The notes: generated from the letters alone by a model not told the origin. A stretch of 64,000 bases of DNA from JANOYJ01 sp963792485 (GCA_963792485.1 CAWBWL010000009.1:235827-299826), one strand, 5' to 3'; shown: positions 8,490 through 17,732, counted from the stretch's first letter. Program-made: numbers and translations.

Positions 8490-10601
8490 TTAAACGTAAT
8501 AGTCGTTAACTACTTGGCTCGCCGCATTGAATTCAACAATATGCTGGCTCCAGGCATAGAGATTTGCCTGATCGGTATCGACGAGCCGCGCGCTCACCGG
8601 TTGGCCGGCGTCGAAATAGGACCAGGTGAAATCGGTCACGCCTGCTGACGAGAAGAACGTGTCGATGCGGTACCAAGCCTGTGAATTGACTTGATCGTAG
8701 TCGATCGTCGCCGCGTAATAGGCTTGGCCTGCATCATAATAGGTCCAGTAATAGTCAGTCACGCCTGAGCTTGAGAAGAAGGTCTCAACGCGGCCCCATG
8801 TCTGGTTCGCCGCTTGGTCATAGTCGACGGCGGCGGAGAAGAGCGCCTGGCCGGGATCATAGTTTACATAGGAATAATCCGTCACGTTCAGCGTTGAGTA
8901 GAAGGTTTGGATATTGTTCCAGTTGTTCGCGCTTGTCTGGTCAAAATTGGTGGTCGAAGCGTATAATGCCTGACCAGCGTCGTAATACACCCAATTAAAA
9001 TCTGCGACGTTGGCGGCCGAGTAATAGGTGTTGATCGTTCCCCAGTTTGCCGCCGCGCTTTGATCGTAGTCGGTCAGCAGCGAATAATATGGCTGGCCCG
9101 CATCATAGGCGGTGAAGGCGTAATCGAGGAGATTTCCTGCGGTGTAGGAGGACGTGACGGTGCGCCAGGTGTCATTTGAATTGGCGTCAAACGCCGTCAA
9201 TTCATAAGCCCCGAATGCTCCGAGCCAGCCCGGGCCGCCGCCCAGGACGGCGGCGATGGAGGCGATGTTAGCCGCAGTCAGGAGCGCCGTTGAGGCTTGC
9301 GTTATGACCGTTACGTCACCTGCAGTGGCGCCCGCAAGTGTCGCGGTGTTGGCAATGACATTTGCGCCGGAGACCGAAAAATTGACCGCGCCGCTTGCGC
9401 CGCCGAAATAGACGTAGTCCCCAGCCGCGTAATCGCTGACCAAATCGCCTTCGAAAACTCCGCTGGCAAAGGCGAACCAATCCGCGCCGGCGCCGCCTGT
9501 CAGACCGTCCGTCCCGGTTCCTCCAGCCAGAAAATCCGCGCCAAGCCCGCCATTGATCGTGTCCGATCCAGCTCCCCCCATGAGCACATTGCCGAGATAA
9601 TTGCCGGTGATCGTGTCGTTGAAACTGGTGCCGATGGCATTCTCCACCAATGTGCCAAATGCGATCCCGATATTGTTGAGCATGCCATGCGTCGATGAGT
9701 AGGCGCCGGGATTGAGATCAATCACGCTCGTTGTGCGAACGCCATCGGAGGTCTGTGGATTTCCGGCGGCGTCATAGGTGATGACGCGCCTTGTGGCCAC
9801 GGTATCACCGGACAGGTCAAGCGTGTCGTTCCCAGCGGCATCATAAATCGTCAGCACCGGCCCGTCATTGACCGCAAAGTTGAATACGCTGTTGATCCCG
9901 GATGTCGCGTTATAGCCATATGTTGTATCGCCGGCGCGCGTTGTGGCATTTGGGGCGTAACCTCCAAAATATCCGGCGAAATTTCCGTCCGTCAGCGCCA
10001 GCAGATCATAGACCATCGGCGTCTGTGGATATTGCCATTGCCAGGTCCCATTGACCTTCAGCCAATGCGAGGTGCCGCTGCCATCGGCATCAGCGTCAAA
10101 ATATGACATGACCGAGTAGCGGTGGGTATCCTGCAGAAACAGCGCATCGGGAAAATAATTTGCCGATCCGTTGTAATTGCCCGGGTGGTCGAGACCCAGC
10201 GCATGCAGAAATTCATGGATGATGGTCGTCAGTCCGTAGCTGCCGTAGCCAAGGCTTGCAGACTGGTTGGTGGTCCACAACTGGTCGAAGTAGATGCTTG
10301 CCGATGTATAGGCGTTGCTCGGAACGCTCCAGCTTGTTGAAGCATAGGTGCCGTTGCCGCGGCTTCCGTTGAATGTGATGTTGCCTGTCCCGCCGACAAG
10401 CTGAAAATCAATGCCCAGCATTTCCTCAACGGTCTGGACAGCAGCGTTCACCCATGACTGAAATGTCGCGTCAAGCGCGTTACCGGCTGTGCTCAGATTG
10501 TTGAAAGAGTAAGTAACCGTCTGCCTGTTCCAGTAAGTGCCTTCTCGAGTCAGTTGATCGGCAATTTGCTGGCTCGTATATGCGGGAGGGTAAACAGGCA
10601 T
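8490..10601 (-). CDS. RTX serralysin-like M10 metalloprotease with five 41-aa C-terminal repeats (paralogue 2)
   Basis: 703 residues from ATG 10601 (start MPVYPPAYTS), a tandem duplicate of the neighbouring protease. The zinc site HEFLHALGLDHPG lies at residues 129-141, with the Met-turn SVMSYF at about 163. It has a shorter RTX beta-roll than paralogue 1 (GGAGSDTINGGLGADFLAGG, ~342-361) and then five 41-residue repeats ending in NDYYV. No signal peptide; export by type I secretion is inferred from the RTX repeats and C-terminal tail. A GGAAAAG-like ribosome site precedes the start. A short hairpin (GCAGC/GCTGC at 8465-8479) downstream could slow transcription before paralogue 1. The repeats match paralogue 1 unit by unit, so the whole gene was duplicated after the repeats had formed. 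Confidence 0.85.
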   Translation of the reverse strand: MPVYPPAYTSQQIADQLTREGTYWNRQTVTYSFNNLSTAGNALDATFQSWVNAAVQTVEEMLGIDFQLVGGTGNITFNGSRGNGTYASTSWSVPSNAYTSASIYFDQLWTTNQSASLGYGSYGLTTIIHEFLHALGLDHPGNYNGSANYFPDALFLQDTHRYSVMSYFDADADGSGTSHWLKVNGTWQWQYPQTPMVYDLLALTDGNFAGYFGGYAPNATTRAGDTTYGYNATSGINSVFNFAVNDGPVLTIYDAAGNDTLDLSGDTVATRRVITYDAAGNPQTSDGVRTTSVIDLNPGAYSSTHGMLNNIGIAFGTLVENAIGTSFNDTITGNYLGNVLMGGAGSDTINGGLGADFLAGGTGTDGLTGGAGADWFAFASGVFEGDLVSDYAAGDYVYFGGASGAVNFSVSGANVIANTATLAGATAGDVTVITQASTALLTAANIASIAAVLGGGPGWLGAFGAYELTAFDANSNDTWRTVTSSYTAGNLLDYAFTAYDAGQPYYSLLTDYDQSAAANWGTINTYYSAANVADFNWVYYDAGQALYASTTNFDQTSANNWNNIQTFYSTLNVTDYSYVNYDPGQALFSAAVDYDQAANQTWGRVETFFSSSGVTDYYWTYYDAGQAYYAATIDYDQVNSQAWYRIDTFFSSAGVTDFTWSYFDAGQPVSARLVDTDQANLYAWSQHIVEFNAASQVVNDYYV
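8493..9107 (-). repeat. Five tandem 41-residue coding repeats in RTX protease 2
   Basis: The same 5 x 41-residue array as in the downstream paralogue, with the unit consensus YDAGQ..Y....DYDQ....W..I.TFFS..GVTD..W.Y. Equivalent units in the two proteins resemble each other more than neighbouring units within one protein do. Confidence 0.85.
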
Positions 10602-10867
10602 CAGTCTTTTCCAATTGATCAGCCGCCAGCATACCGGCCAGGCGGGTTTTTCCCATTCATATCTGATTTCAGCCTATGTCCGTCCCGTTACCAAACCGGC
10701 AAGACACCGACCAAAATTGAACTGAAACGCCCTTTTTTCGGGTGTTTACTGAGATATCTGTGCGGTTTTTGAAAGCTGATCACTTTTTTCGCTGAAACAG
10801 GATACAGGGTGTCGCAGGCTCGATTGACTTGTCCCGCCGCTCCATCCTATCACGCTGCATGACATTT
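10602..10867. other. Divergent promoter region between RTX proteases and the B12 riboswitch
   Basis: No gene is visible in these 266 bases. They must hold the promoter for the minus-strand protease pair and the promoter for the riboswitch-controlled cobalt operon. A small hairpin with arms AAACGCCC and GGGTGTTT around a T-rich loop lies at 10725-10747. No clear -35/-10 boxes could be assigned. Confidence 0.4.
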
Positions 10868-11049
10868 GGTTTCCGGAAGGCTTTGTTGCCCCAGGAATTC
10901 AAAGGGAATGTGAGGGGCGTACCCATCAGGGCGCTTCGATCACAGCCGACCCCGCGACTGTAGAGCGGCGAGGAACTGTTCATCATGCCACTGGGAAACC
11001 GGGAAGGCGGACAGGACTTGTGACCCGCGAGCCAGGAGACCTGCCGGAT
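10868..11049 (+). promoter_or_regulatory. Cobalamin (B12) riboswitch
   Basis: The core elements appear in order: AAAGGGAATGTGAGG (10901 on), CCCCGCGACTGTAGAGCGG (around 10951-10970), ATGCCACTGGGAAACCGGGAAGG (split around 10985-11008) and the B12 box GCCAGGAGACCTGCC (11031-11045). This element binds adenosylcobalamin and lowers expression when the cofactor is plentiful. It lies immediately upstream of cbtB. A following hairpin, GGGGA/TCCCC at 11077-11092, ends 11 nt before the cbtB ribosome site GGAGG (11104-11108), which suggests control of translation start. It is the only B12 riboswitch recognised in the window. Boundaries are approximate. Confidence 0.93.
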
Positions 11050-11113
11050 GTCCAGGGCAATACCGCCCGCATTATTCGGGGAAGTCTCCCCGCGGCCCAA
11101 CACGGAGGTTGTC

Positions 11114-11293
11114 ATGGCTGCACGTTCCAATGTTTCTGTCGGCTCAAAAGCTGTATCCGAGCGCATGCTAGCAGGATTTGCAGCGCTTTTCCTCGGCGCG
11201 TTCTTTGTCTGGGGCGCAGGCTTTGCGAGTTCCGCCACTTTGCATGATGCTGCGCACGACACGCGGCATGCCTATGGGTTTCCCTGCCACTAG
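11114..11293 (+). CDS. cbtB: Cobalt transporter subunit CbtB
   Basis: Short membrane protein of 59 residues. The ATG at 11114 is chosen because GGAGG stands 5 nt upstream; longer frames run back into the riboswitch. One membrane helix (about residues 20-38, FAALFLGAFFVWGAGFA) is followed by a histidine-bearing tail, HDAAHDTRHAYGFPCH, with the PCH ending typical of CbtB. It works with CbtA, encoded 11 nt downstream, in uptake of Co2+ for corrin synthesis. The B12 riboswitch directly upstream supports the cobalt assignment. Most gene finders miss genes this short. Confidence 0.92.
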   Translation: MAARSNVSVGSKAVSERMLAGFAALFLGAFFVWGAGFASSATLHDAAHDTRHAYGFPCH

Positions 11294-11304
11294 GGATTTC
11301 CGTC

Positions 11305-12021
11305 ATGACAATTCGTGTTTTGCTGGCCGCTATAGCGGCTGGGCTGCTTGCCGGGCTTTTGATGACGCCCGTGCATCTGCGGCAAGTAGCGCCGCTCATT
11401 ATTGAGGCCGAGCAATTCGAGGCGCAGCATGACCATGGCTCTGCGGCGGTGCATGTGCATGACGACGGCGCGCAACATGTTCATGAACCGGCTGCCGGCC
11501 CGGATTCCCATTCTGCCGCCACAGATTCCGGTTTCGGCCGATCCTGGAAAACGTTGCTGGCTAATCTCGTAACCGGCGCCGGCTTTGGGCTGTTGCTCGC
11601 GGGAGTTTCGCTCCTCAGCAGCTTGCCATTGACATTTTCCACGGGCCTCTCTTGGGGCGCGGCGGGTTGGCTTGCAATACAATTTCTGCCGGCCATTGGC
11701 TTGCCGCCGGAGCTTCCGGGCTTTCCCTTCGTGGATGTTATGGCACGGCAGTACTGGTGGTTTTCCACGGCTGCAGCCTCAGTCATTGGCATGCTGGCGC
11801 TCGTCAGCCGCAAGGGGCTGCTCATGACGCTGATCGGGCTTACGCTGCTTGTCACCCCGCACATTTACGGCGCGCCGCAGCCTGCAGACGTTTCTTCAAA
11901 GGTTCCGGCCTTTGTTGCGGCTGAATTTGTGATGGCGTCACTGTCGACGACGCTGTTCTTCTGGCTCGCACTTGGGCTCTCGCTTGGCTATTTGATGGAG
12001 CGGGGCGCAAGAGAAGCGTGA
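11305..12021 (+). CDS. cbtA: Cobalt transporter subunit CbtA
   Basis: 238-residue inner-membrane protein with about five predicted helices (residues ~3-22, 83-105, 113-130, 150-168, 172-190 and a final one ~208-232). A histidine-rich loop after helix 1 (HDHGSAAVHVHDDGAQHVH, residues ~42-60) fits metal binding. CbtA is the larger partner of CbtB in a B12-regulated cobalt uptake system. It sits between cbtB (11 nt gap) and cobP, whose GTG start overlaps the cbtA stop (GTGA), so the three are one transcription unit under the riboswitch. Confidence 0.93.
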   Translation: MTIRVLLAAIAAGLLAGLLMTPVHLRQVAPLIIEAEQFEAQHDHGSAAVHVHDDGAQHVHEPAAGPDSHSAATDSGFGRSWKTLLANLVTGAGFGLLLAGVSLLSSLPLTFSTGLSWGAAGWLAIQFLPAIGLPPELPGFPFVDVMARQYWWFSTAAASVIGMLALVSRKGLLMTLIGLTLLVTPHIYGAPQPADVSSKVPAFVAAEFVMASLSTTLFFWLALGLSLGYLMERGAREA

Positions 12022-12539
12022 GCAATCATGGGAAGATCATTCTCGTTCTTGGCGGCGCGCGCTCCGGCAAATCCGCCTTTGCCGAAGGCCTGATCGATGC
12101 ATCGAGGCTAGCCAAGGTCTACATTGCGACGGGGCAGGCTTTTGACCGGGAAATGTCAGACCGTATCGAGACCCACCAAGTTCGGCGCGGGCCGGAATGG
12201 GAGAGTGTCGAGGAGCCGCTGGATTTGACCGGCGTCTTGCGCAACTCCACGGCGGCGGGCTCTGCGGTCCTGGTGGATTGCCTGACACTCTGGTTGACCA
12301 ATTTGATGCTGGAAAACAAGGACTCGGCGACGCTTGGTGATGAACTTGCTCAAGCTTTGCCAGATCTGCCGGGTCTTATCGTATTCGTGTCGAGTGAAGT
12401 TGGCCAGGGCATTGTGCCTGACAACTATTTGGCACGCTCATTCCGTGACCAAGCGGGCCTCCTGCACCAGAAAGTCGCTGCCATCGCCGACGAGGTCTAT
12501 ATCGTGGCGGCGGGGCTGCCGCTCAAATTGAAGGGTTGA
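12018..12539 (+). CDS. cobP: Bifunctional adenosylcobinamide kinase/adenosylcobinamide-phosphate guanylyltransferase
   Basis: 173-residue CobU/CobP enzyme. It phosphorylates adenosylcobinamide and then attaches GMP to give AdoCbi-GDP, the activated form for nucleotide loop assembly. The P-loop GGARSGKSAFAE is at residues 12-23, the conserved IATGQAFDREM follows at ~35-45, then H..RRGPEW, and VDCLTLWLTNLM (~84-95) matches the family's conserved strand. It starts at GTG 12018, overlapping cbtA by 4 nt, and is followed by cobW after 4 nt. The name cobP follows the Pseudomonas denitrificans scheme; cobU is the enteric name. Confidence 0.94.
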   Translation: MSNHGKIILVLGGARSGKSAFAEGLIDASRLAKVYIATGQAFDREMSDRIETHQVRRGPEWESVEEPLDLTGVLRNSTAAGSAVLVDCLTLWLTNLMLENKDSATLGDELAQALPDLPGLIVFVSSEVGQGIVPDNYLARSFRDQAGLLHQKVAAIADEVYIVAAGLPLKLKG

Positions 12540-12543
12540 GTTC

Positions 12544-13587
12544 ATGAACGCAAAGATTCCCGCCACCGTCATCACCGGCTTTCTTGGTTCAGGCAAAACC
12601 ACAATGATTCGCAACATACTTGAAAATGCCAATGGCAGGCGCATCGCCTTGATCATCAACGAATTCGGCGATCTCGGCGTTGATGGCGATGTGCTGCGCG
12701 GCTGCGGAGCCGACGCATGCTCGGAGGACGATATCGTCGAACTCACCAATGGCTGCATCTGCTGCACGGTGGCGGACGATTTCATTCCGACGATGACCAA
12801 GCTCATCGAGAAAGAGCGCAGGATCGACCACATCATCATCGAGACGTCCGGACTCGCTCTGCCGCAGCCGCTGGTGGCGGCGTTTAACTGGCCGGCAGTC
12901 AAGACTCGGGTCACGGTGGACGGCGTCATCACGGTCATCGACGCCGCGGCCGTTGCCGCCGGGCGTTTCGCTGATGACGAGGATGCCCTTGCGGCGCAGC
13001 GGGCGGCAGATCCCTCGTATGAGCATGACAACCCGCTTGAGGAGGTCTTTGAAGATCAGATCATTGCGGCAGATCTGATCGTGCTCAACAAGTCCGATCT
13101 TGTGGATGCAAAGACCATGGACAGCGTGAGAGCGCAGATCGCCGATGGCTCCGGCCGCGCACTCAAAATTCTGGCAAGCGAACAGGGCAGGGTGCCGCTT
13201 GATGTGTTGCTCGGCCTGCAATCCGGCACGGAGGATCTTATCGCGCTGCGCAAGTCGCATCACGAGATTGAGCATGAGGGCGGTGCCGCGCATGATCATG
13301 ATGACTTCGACAGTTTCGTCGCCGAGGCGGGCGAAATCGCGGACACGCAAACTTTCCATGCGGGTCTTAAATCACTGATAGAAAGCCATGACATTCTGCG
13401 CCTTAAAGGCTTTGCTGCCGTGACAGGAAAGCCGATGCGCCTGGTCATTCAGGCGGCGGGCAACCGGATCGAATCCTATTTCGACCGAGCTTGGACCCCT
13501 GGCGAGAGCCGCAGCTGCCGTCTGGTCGTGATCGGCCTGAAGGGACTGGATCGCGACGCAATCCAGTCCCAGATATCAGCCCTCTAA
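12544..13587 (+). CDS. cobW: CobW GTPase, cobalt-handling protein of cobalamin synthesis
   Basis: 347-residue G3E-family GTPase. The Walker A motif GFLGSGKTT is at residues 12-20, the metal-binding CxCC-type motif GCICCTV at ~74-80, and the guanine-specificity NKSD at ~182-185. A histidine-rich loop (HHEIEHEGG..HDHDD, ~240-257) precedes the C-terminal CobW_C domain. CobW is thought to deliver Co2+ to the cobaltochelatase, and its place directly upstream of cobN (3 nt gap) fits this. Member of the riboswitch-led operon cbtB-cbtA-cobP-cobW-cobN. Confidence 0.94.
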   Translation: MNAKIPATVITGFLGSGKTTMIRNILENANGRRIALIINEFGDLGVDGDVLRGCGADACSEDDIVELTNGCICCTVADDFIPTMTKLIEKERRIDHIIIETSGLALPQPLVAAFNWPAVKTRVTVDGVITVIDAAAVAAGRFADDEDALAAQRAADPSYEHDNPLEEVFEDQIIAADLIVLNKSDLVDAKTMDSVRAQIADGSGRALKILASEQGRVPLDVLLGLQSGTEDLIALRKSHHEIEHEGGAAHDHDDFDSFVAEAGEIADTQTFHAGLKSLIESHDILRLKGFAAVTGKPMRLVIQAAGNRIESYFDRAWTPGESRSCRLVVIGLKGLDRDAIQSQISAL

Positions 13588-13590
13588 TCC

Positions 13591-16500
13591 ATGCACCTCC
13601 TCCTCGCCCAGCAAGGCACGCTAGCCGAGGGGCAGGAGGCGATTGATCTTGGCCAGTCTCCGGCTGAGGTCTTGTTCCTGTCGGCTGCAGACACCGAGAT
13701 TTCCGCACTGGCGGCAGCGCGGCATGTGCTCGCGAGTTCAGCGCCCGGTCTGCGCCTTGCAAACCTTCTCCAGCTGCAGCACCCAATGTCTGTTGACACC
13801 TATATCGAGCGCACGGCCCGTCACTCCCGGCTTGTCATCGTGCGCCTCTTGGGCGGCGAGGGATACTGGCCCTATGGGCTCGAGGCACTGCATGCAATGG
13901 CGGTGACGCATGGAGTGAAACTTGCCGTGTTGCCCGGCGATGACAAGCCGGACCCAGGCCTCGCGCGATTCTGCACGCTCGCGGTGGCAAACTGTGGAGC
14001 GCTTTGGCGCTATCTGGCGGAGGGCGGAAGCGACAATGCTTTGCGGTTCCTGCAATACGCCAAGGCGCTAGTATCCGGCGGAGAGAAGCCCGCAGCCGCT
14101 GCCCCCTTGATGAAGGCGGGCTTATGGTTCCAGCCGGTGGCTGCAAGCGCGCCAACAGCCGCGATCATCTTCTACCGCGCGCTCGTCCAGTCGGGTCAGA
14201 CGGGACCCATTTCAGCACTTGTTGACGCGCTCAAGGCGCGCGGCCTCAGTCCGCTGCCAATCTATGTTTCTAGTCTCAAGGACGACATCTCCGCCGCGAT
14301 AACATCTGAGCTGTTCGTGGAGCACAAGCCATCGCTCGTCCTCAATGCCACCGGCTTTTCTGTCTCAATCCCCGGCGGCGATTGGACCGGAACCGTGCTC
14401 GACGCAGGTGGTGCTCCGGTTTTGCAAGTGGTCCTATCCGGCACAACTGAGCAGTTATGGCTTGAATCCCCGCAGGGCCTCACAAGCCGTGATCTTGCGA
14501 TGAACGTCGTTCTGCCAGAGGTGGACGGTCGCGTATTTTCCCGTGCCATCTCGTTCAAGGCGGCGTCAGAATATGATGCGGATGTCGAGTGCAACATCGT
14601 CTCACACAAAATACGTCCAGATCGCGTTGCATTCGTCGCCGAGCTCGCGGCAAACTGGGTGCGGCTCGCGGAAACTGCGCCCGCAAACCGCAAGATCGCA
14701 ATCATCCTCGCCAACTATCCAAACAAGGATGGCCGCATGGCGAATGGCGTGGGCCTGGACACCCCGGCTGGCACAATCGAAGTGCTGCGCGCCTTGGCCT
14801 CCGCAGGTTATGAGACGGGCGAAACACCTGCCGATGGCGACGCGTTGATGCGGCTCCTGTCAGTCGGCGTCACAAACGCAGCTGCCCATGTCCGCGTCAT
14901 TCGTGAAGTGCTTTCACTGAATGATTACAATGCCTTCTTCCAATCTTTGCCGAAATCGATTCAAGAGAAAGTCTCGCTTCGCTGGGGTTCACCGGACGCC
15001 GATCCGTTTTTTCAGGCAGAACTTGGCTTCACCCTGCCGCTGCTGCGCTTCGGCAACGTTATCACCGGCATTCAGCCCGCTCGCGGCTACAACATCGACC
15101 CGAAGCAGAGCTACCATTCCCCGGACTTGTCGCCGCCGCACGGGTATCTGGCCTTCTACGCCTTCCTCCGGCTCAAATTCAGCGCCCAAGCCATCGTGCA
15201 TATGGGCAAGCACGGCAATCTCGAATGGCTCCCTGGCAAGGCGCTTTCCTTGTCGCAGGAGTGTTTCCCCGAAGCCATTCTCGGCGCGCTGCCGCATGTC
15301 TATCCGTTCATCGTCAATGATCCGGGCGAGGGCACGCAGGCCAAGCGCCGGACGTCGGCTGTCATTATCGACCACCTCACACCGCCGCTGACGCGGGCTG
15401 AGACGTACGGGGCGCTGAAAGATCTGGAGGCGCTGGTCGATGAATATTTCGAGGCCTCAGGGCTTGATCCGAAGCGGCTGAAAGTGCTGGGACCGCGCAT
15501 TTTGGAGCTGGTGCGGGATATCGGGCTGGATCTTGATGCCGGGATAAGCAGGGACGACGGCGAGGCGGCGGCGCTGCAGAAGCTGGACGGCTATTTATGC
15601 GAATTGAAGGAGATGCAGATACGGGACGGGCTGCACATATTCGGGAAAGCGCCGGAGGGGCGGTTGCTGGATGATCTGGTGGTCGCGCTGGCGAGATTGC
15701 CGAGGGGGGAGGGCGAGAGCCTGCACCGGGCGATTGCGGGGGATCTGTTCACCGCTTTCGACCCGCTGGACTGCGACATGGCGAAGCCTTGGAGAGGTGA
15801 AAAGCCAGAGGTCCTCACTTGTCTTTGCCAATCCCCCTGGCGCACCGCAGGCGACACGGTGGAGCGTATTGAGCTCCTTGCGTCAGCACTTGTGTCCGGA
15901 GCGACGGCTTGCCCCGAAAACTGGTCCCGGACCAAGGTCGTCCTCGCCGAAATCACCGCCCGCATCCGCCCCTCCGTCATCGCCTGCGGACCTGCAGAAA
16001 TCACCGGCATCCTCACCGCTCTCTCCGGCAAGTTCGTCCCGCCCGGCCCCTCCGGCGCGCCGACGCGGGGGCGGCCGGATGTCTTGCCAACGGGACGGAA
16101 CTTTTACTCCGTCGATCCGCGCTCGGTGCCGACGCAGACAGCCTGGGATTTGGGCAAGAAAAGCGCCGAGCTGCTCATCATCCGCTATCTTCAGGACCAT
16201 GGCGAACACCCCACCTCTTTCGGCCTTACCTGCTGGGGCACGTCCAACATGCGCACTGGCGGCGATGATCTGGCGCAGGCGTTCGCGCTGATCGGGGCAA
16301 AACCCGTGTGGGAGAACAGCTCCAAACGCGTCACCGGCTATGAGATCACGCCGATGGCGACTTTAGGCAGGCCGCGCGTTGATGTGACGCTGCGCATATC
16401 CGGCTTTTTTCGCGATGCGTTTCCGGACCAGATCGCGTTATTTGACCAAGCCGTTAGGGCGATCGGAGCTTTGGAAGAAGATGCGGCGGATAATCCGATC

Positions 16501-17274
16501 GCGCACAGAATGGCTATGGAAATAGATGAGCTGCTGGAGGAGGGCGCCACTTCTTCTGAAGCCCTTCTGCGCGCCGGCTACCGCGTCTTCGGCTCCAAGC
16601 CCGGCTCTTACGGCGCGGGCCTGCAGGCGCTTATCGATGAGGGCGGCTGGAATGACAGGAAAGACTTTGCAGAGGCTTATTTGGTCTGGGGCTCCTACGC
16701 CTATGGCGCAAACGCCGAAGGCAAGCTCGAGCGGCACGGGATGGAGCGCCGGCTCCAGTCGCTGGAAGCCGTAGTTCAGAACCAGGACAACCGCGAGCAT
16801 GATCTTTTGGACTCTGACGACTATTACCAGTTCGAAGGCGGCATGAGCGCGGCTGTGGAGGCGCTGAAGGGCGAACGGCCAGTCATCTATCACAACGACC
16901 ACTCGCGCCCGGAGCGCCCGGTTATCCGCACGCTGGAAGAAGAAATCTCCCGCGTGGTGCGGGCACGGGTAGTCAACCCGAAATGGATCGCAGGCGTCAT
17001 GCGCCATGGCTACAAGGGTGCGTTCGAAATCGCCGCCACGGTCGATTACATGTTCGCCTTTTCAGCGACGACCGGCGCGGTTCGCGACCATCATTTCGAC
17101 GCGGTTTACAATGCGTTCGTCGCGGATGAGAATGTGCGCCAGTTTATGGCAGACAAGAACCCGGCGGCGCTGAAAGAAATGGCCGCGCGGCTGATTGAGG
17201 CGATGGACCGGGGGCTGTGGAAAGCGCGGTCGAACTCGGCGCGGGTCGAGCTGGAGAGGCTTCGAGCACACTGA
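13591..17274 (+). CDS. cobN: Aerobic cobaltochelatase subunit CobN
   Basis: 1227-residue large subunit of the ATP-dependent, late-acting cobaltochelatase (CobN-CobS-CobT), which inserts Co2+ into hydrogenobyrinic acid a,c-diamide. It is a single uninterrupted frame close in length to known CobN (about 1250-1275). Recognisable CobN/BchH-family blocks include HMGKHGNLEWLPGKALSLS (split around residues 538-556) and LGRPRVDVTLRISGFFRDAFPDQI (~928-951, split). The cobS and cobT partners are not in the window; in many alphaproteobacteria they lie elsewhere. It ends the riboswitch operon and converges on a VapBC module 23 nt away. Confidence 0.96.
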   Translation: MHLLLAQQGTLAEGQEAIDLGQSPAEVLFLSAADTEISALAAARHVLASSAPGLRLANLLQLQHPMSVDTYIERTARHSRLVIVRLLGGEGYWPYGLEALHAMAVTHGVKLAVLPGDDKPDPGLARFCTLAVANCGALWRYLAEGGSDNALRFLQYAKALVSGGEKPAAAAPLMKAGLWFQPVAASAPTAAIIFYRALVQSGQTGPISALVDALKARGLSPLPIYVSSLKDDISAAITSELFVEHKPSLVLNATGFSVSIPGGDWTGTVLDAGGAPVLQVVLSGTTEQLWLESPQGLTSRDLAMNVVLPEVDGRVFSRAISFKAASEYDADVECNIVSHKIRPDRVAFVAELAANWVRLAETAPANRKIAIILANYPNKDGRMANGVGLDTPAGTIEVLRALASAGYETGETPADGDALMRLLSVGVTNAAAHVRVIREVLSLNDYNAFFQSLPKSIQEKVSLRWGSPDADPFFQAELGFTLPLLRFGNVITGIQPARGYNIDPKQSYHSPDLSPPHGYLAFYAFLRLKFSAQAIVHMGKHGNLEWLPGKALSLSQECFPEAILGALPHVYPFIVNDPGEGTQAKRRTSAVIIDHLTPPLTRAETYGALKDLEALVDEYFEASGLDPKRLKVLGPRILELVRDIGLDLDAGISRDDGEAAALQKLDGYLCELKEMQIRDGLHIFGKAPEGRLLDDLVVALARLPRGEGESLHRAIAGDLFTAFDPLDCDMAKPWRGEKPEVLTCLCQSPWRTAGDTVERIELLASALVSGATACPENWSRTKVVLAEITARIRPSVIACGPAEITGILTALSGKFVPPGPSGAPTRGRPDVLPTGRNFYSVDPRSVPTQTAWDLGKKSAELLIIRYLQDHGEHPTSFGLTCWGTSNMRTGGDDLAQAFALIGAKPVWENSSKRVTGYEITPMATLGRPRVDVTLRISGFFRDAFPDQIALFDQAVRAIGALEEDAADNPIAHRMAMEIDELLEEGATSSEALLRAGYRVFGSKPGSYGAGLQALIDEGGWNDRKDFAEAYLVWGSYAYGANAEGKLERHGMERRLQSLEAVVQNQDNREHDLLDSDDYYQFEGGMSAAVEALKGERPVIYHNDHSRPERPVIRTLEEEISRVVRARVVNPKWIAGVMRHGYKGAFEIAATVDYMFAFSATTGAVRDHHFDAVYNAFVADENVRQFMADKNPAALKEMAARLIEAMDRGLWKARSNSARVELERLRAH

Positions 17275-17297
17275 CGGTTGCTTCGAAGATTCCGCTG

Positions 17298-17732
17298 CTA
17301 TCGGCTTTTGGGCGCCCCGGGCGCGGGATTGTCCAGGACGCCCGGCACATCCACTTTCGTGAAATCATCGCCGAGGAACAGCAGCGGCAGCCCGGCGCCT
17401 TTCGCCGCAGCGTAGGTCAGGCAATCGCCAAGATTCAGCTGCGCGGCAGATTTGCGCCCCTTGCCAAACTTTTCAAATGCGTCAACCGCAATCCGTCCCA
17501 TTTCGTCGGTGAAGGCGATGACCTCAATGTCCGCCGCAGCGATCAATTCATCAAATGCAAACTGCGCGGCGCTGGGCGCAACTTCCAGCTCGCGCGACAG
17601 GACCATGACGGTCTCAAGCCGGACGATGCCGCTCGTCGAAATACTGGGCGCGGCGTCCATCGCGGCGGCGATGCGCTCCTGGTCGGGCTCTCCCGCTAAA
17701 AGCGCGACGAAAGCGGAGGTGTCGACAAACAT
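17298..17732 (-). CDS. PIN-domain toxin (VapC family)
   Basis: 144-residue PIN-domain ribonuclease from ATG 17732. The four acidic positions are visible: D in FVDTSAF (residue ~4), E in IVRLETVM (~39), D in LNLGDCLTYA (~99) and D in FLGDDF (~117). The start overlaps the stop of the upstream antitoxin gene (TGATG). An alternative in-frame ATG 12 nt earlier (17744) is possible. VapC toxins cut tRNA or rRNA until bound by their VapB partner. It lies between cobN and cobO with no evident functional link to B12. Confidence 0.85.
   Translation of the reverse strand: MFVDTSAFVALLAGEPDQERIAAAMDAAPSISTSGIVRLETVMVLSRELEVAPSAAQFAFDELIAAADIEVIAFTDEMGRIAVDAFEKFGKGRKSAAQLNLGDCLTYAAAKGAGLPLLFLGDDFTKVDVPGVLDNPAPGAPKSR

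Noticed and set aside
6016..9107. Regular repeats suggesting a CRISPR array
   Set aside because: The 123-nt periodicity comes from 41-residue protein repeats in frame within the two proteases; there are no short identical repeats with unique spacers.
12589..13359. 256-codon minus-strand frame opposite cobW
   Set aside because: Antisense shadow of a conserved gene.
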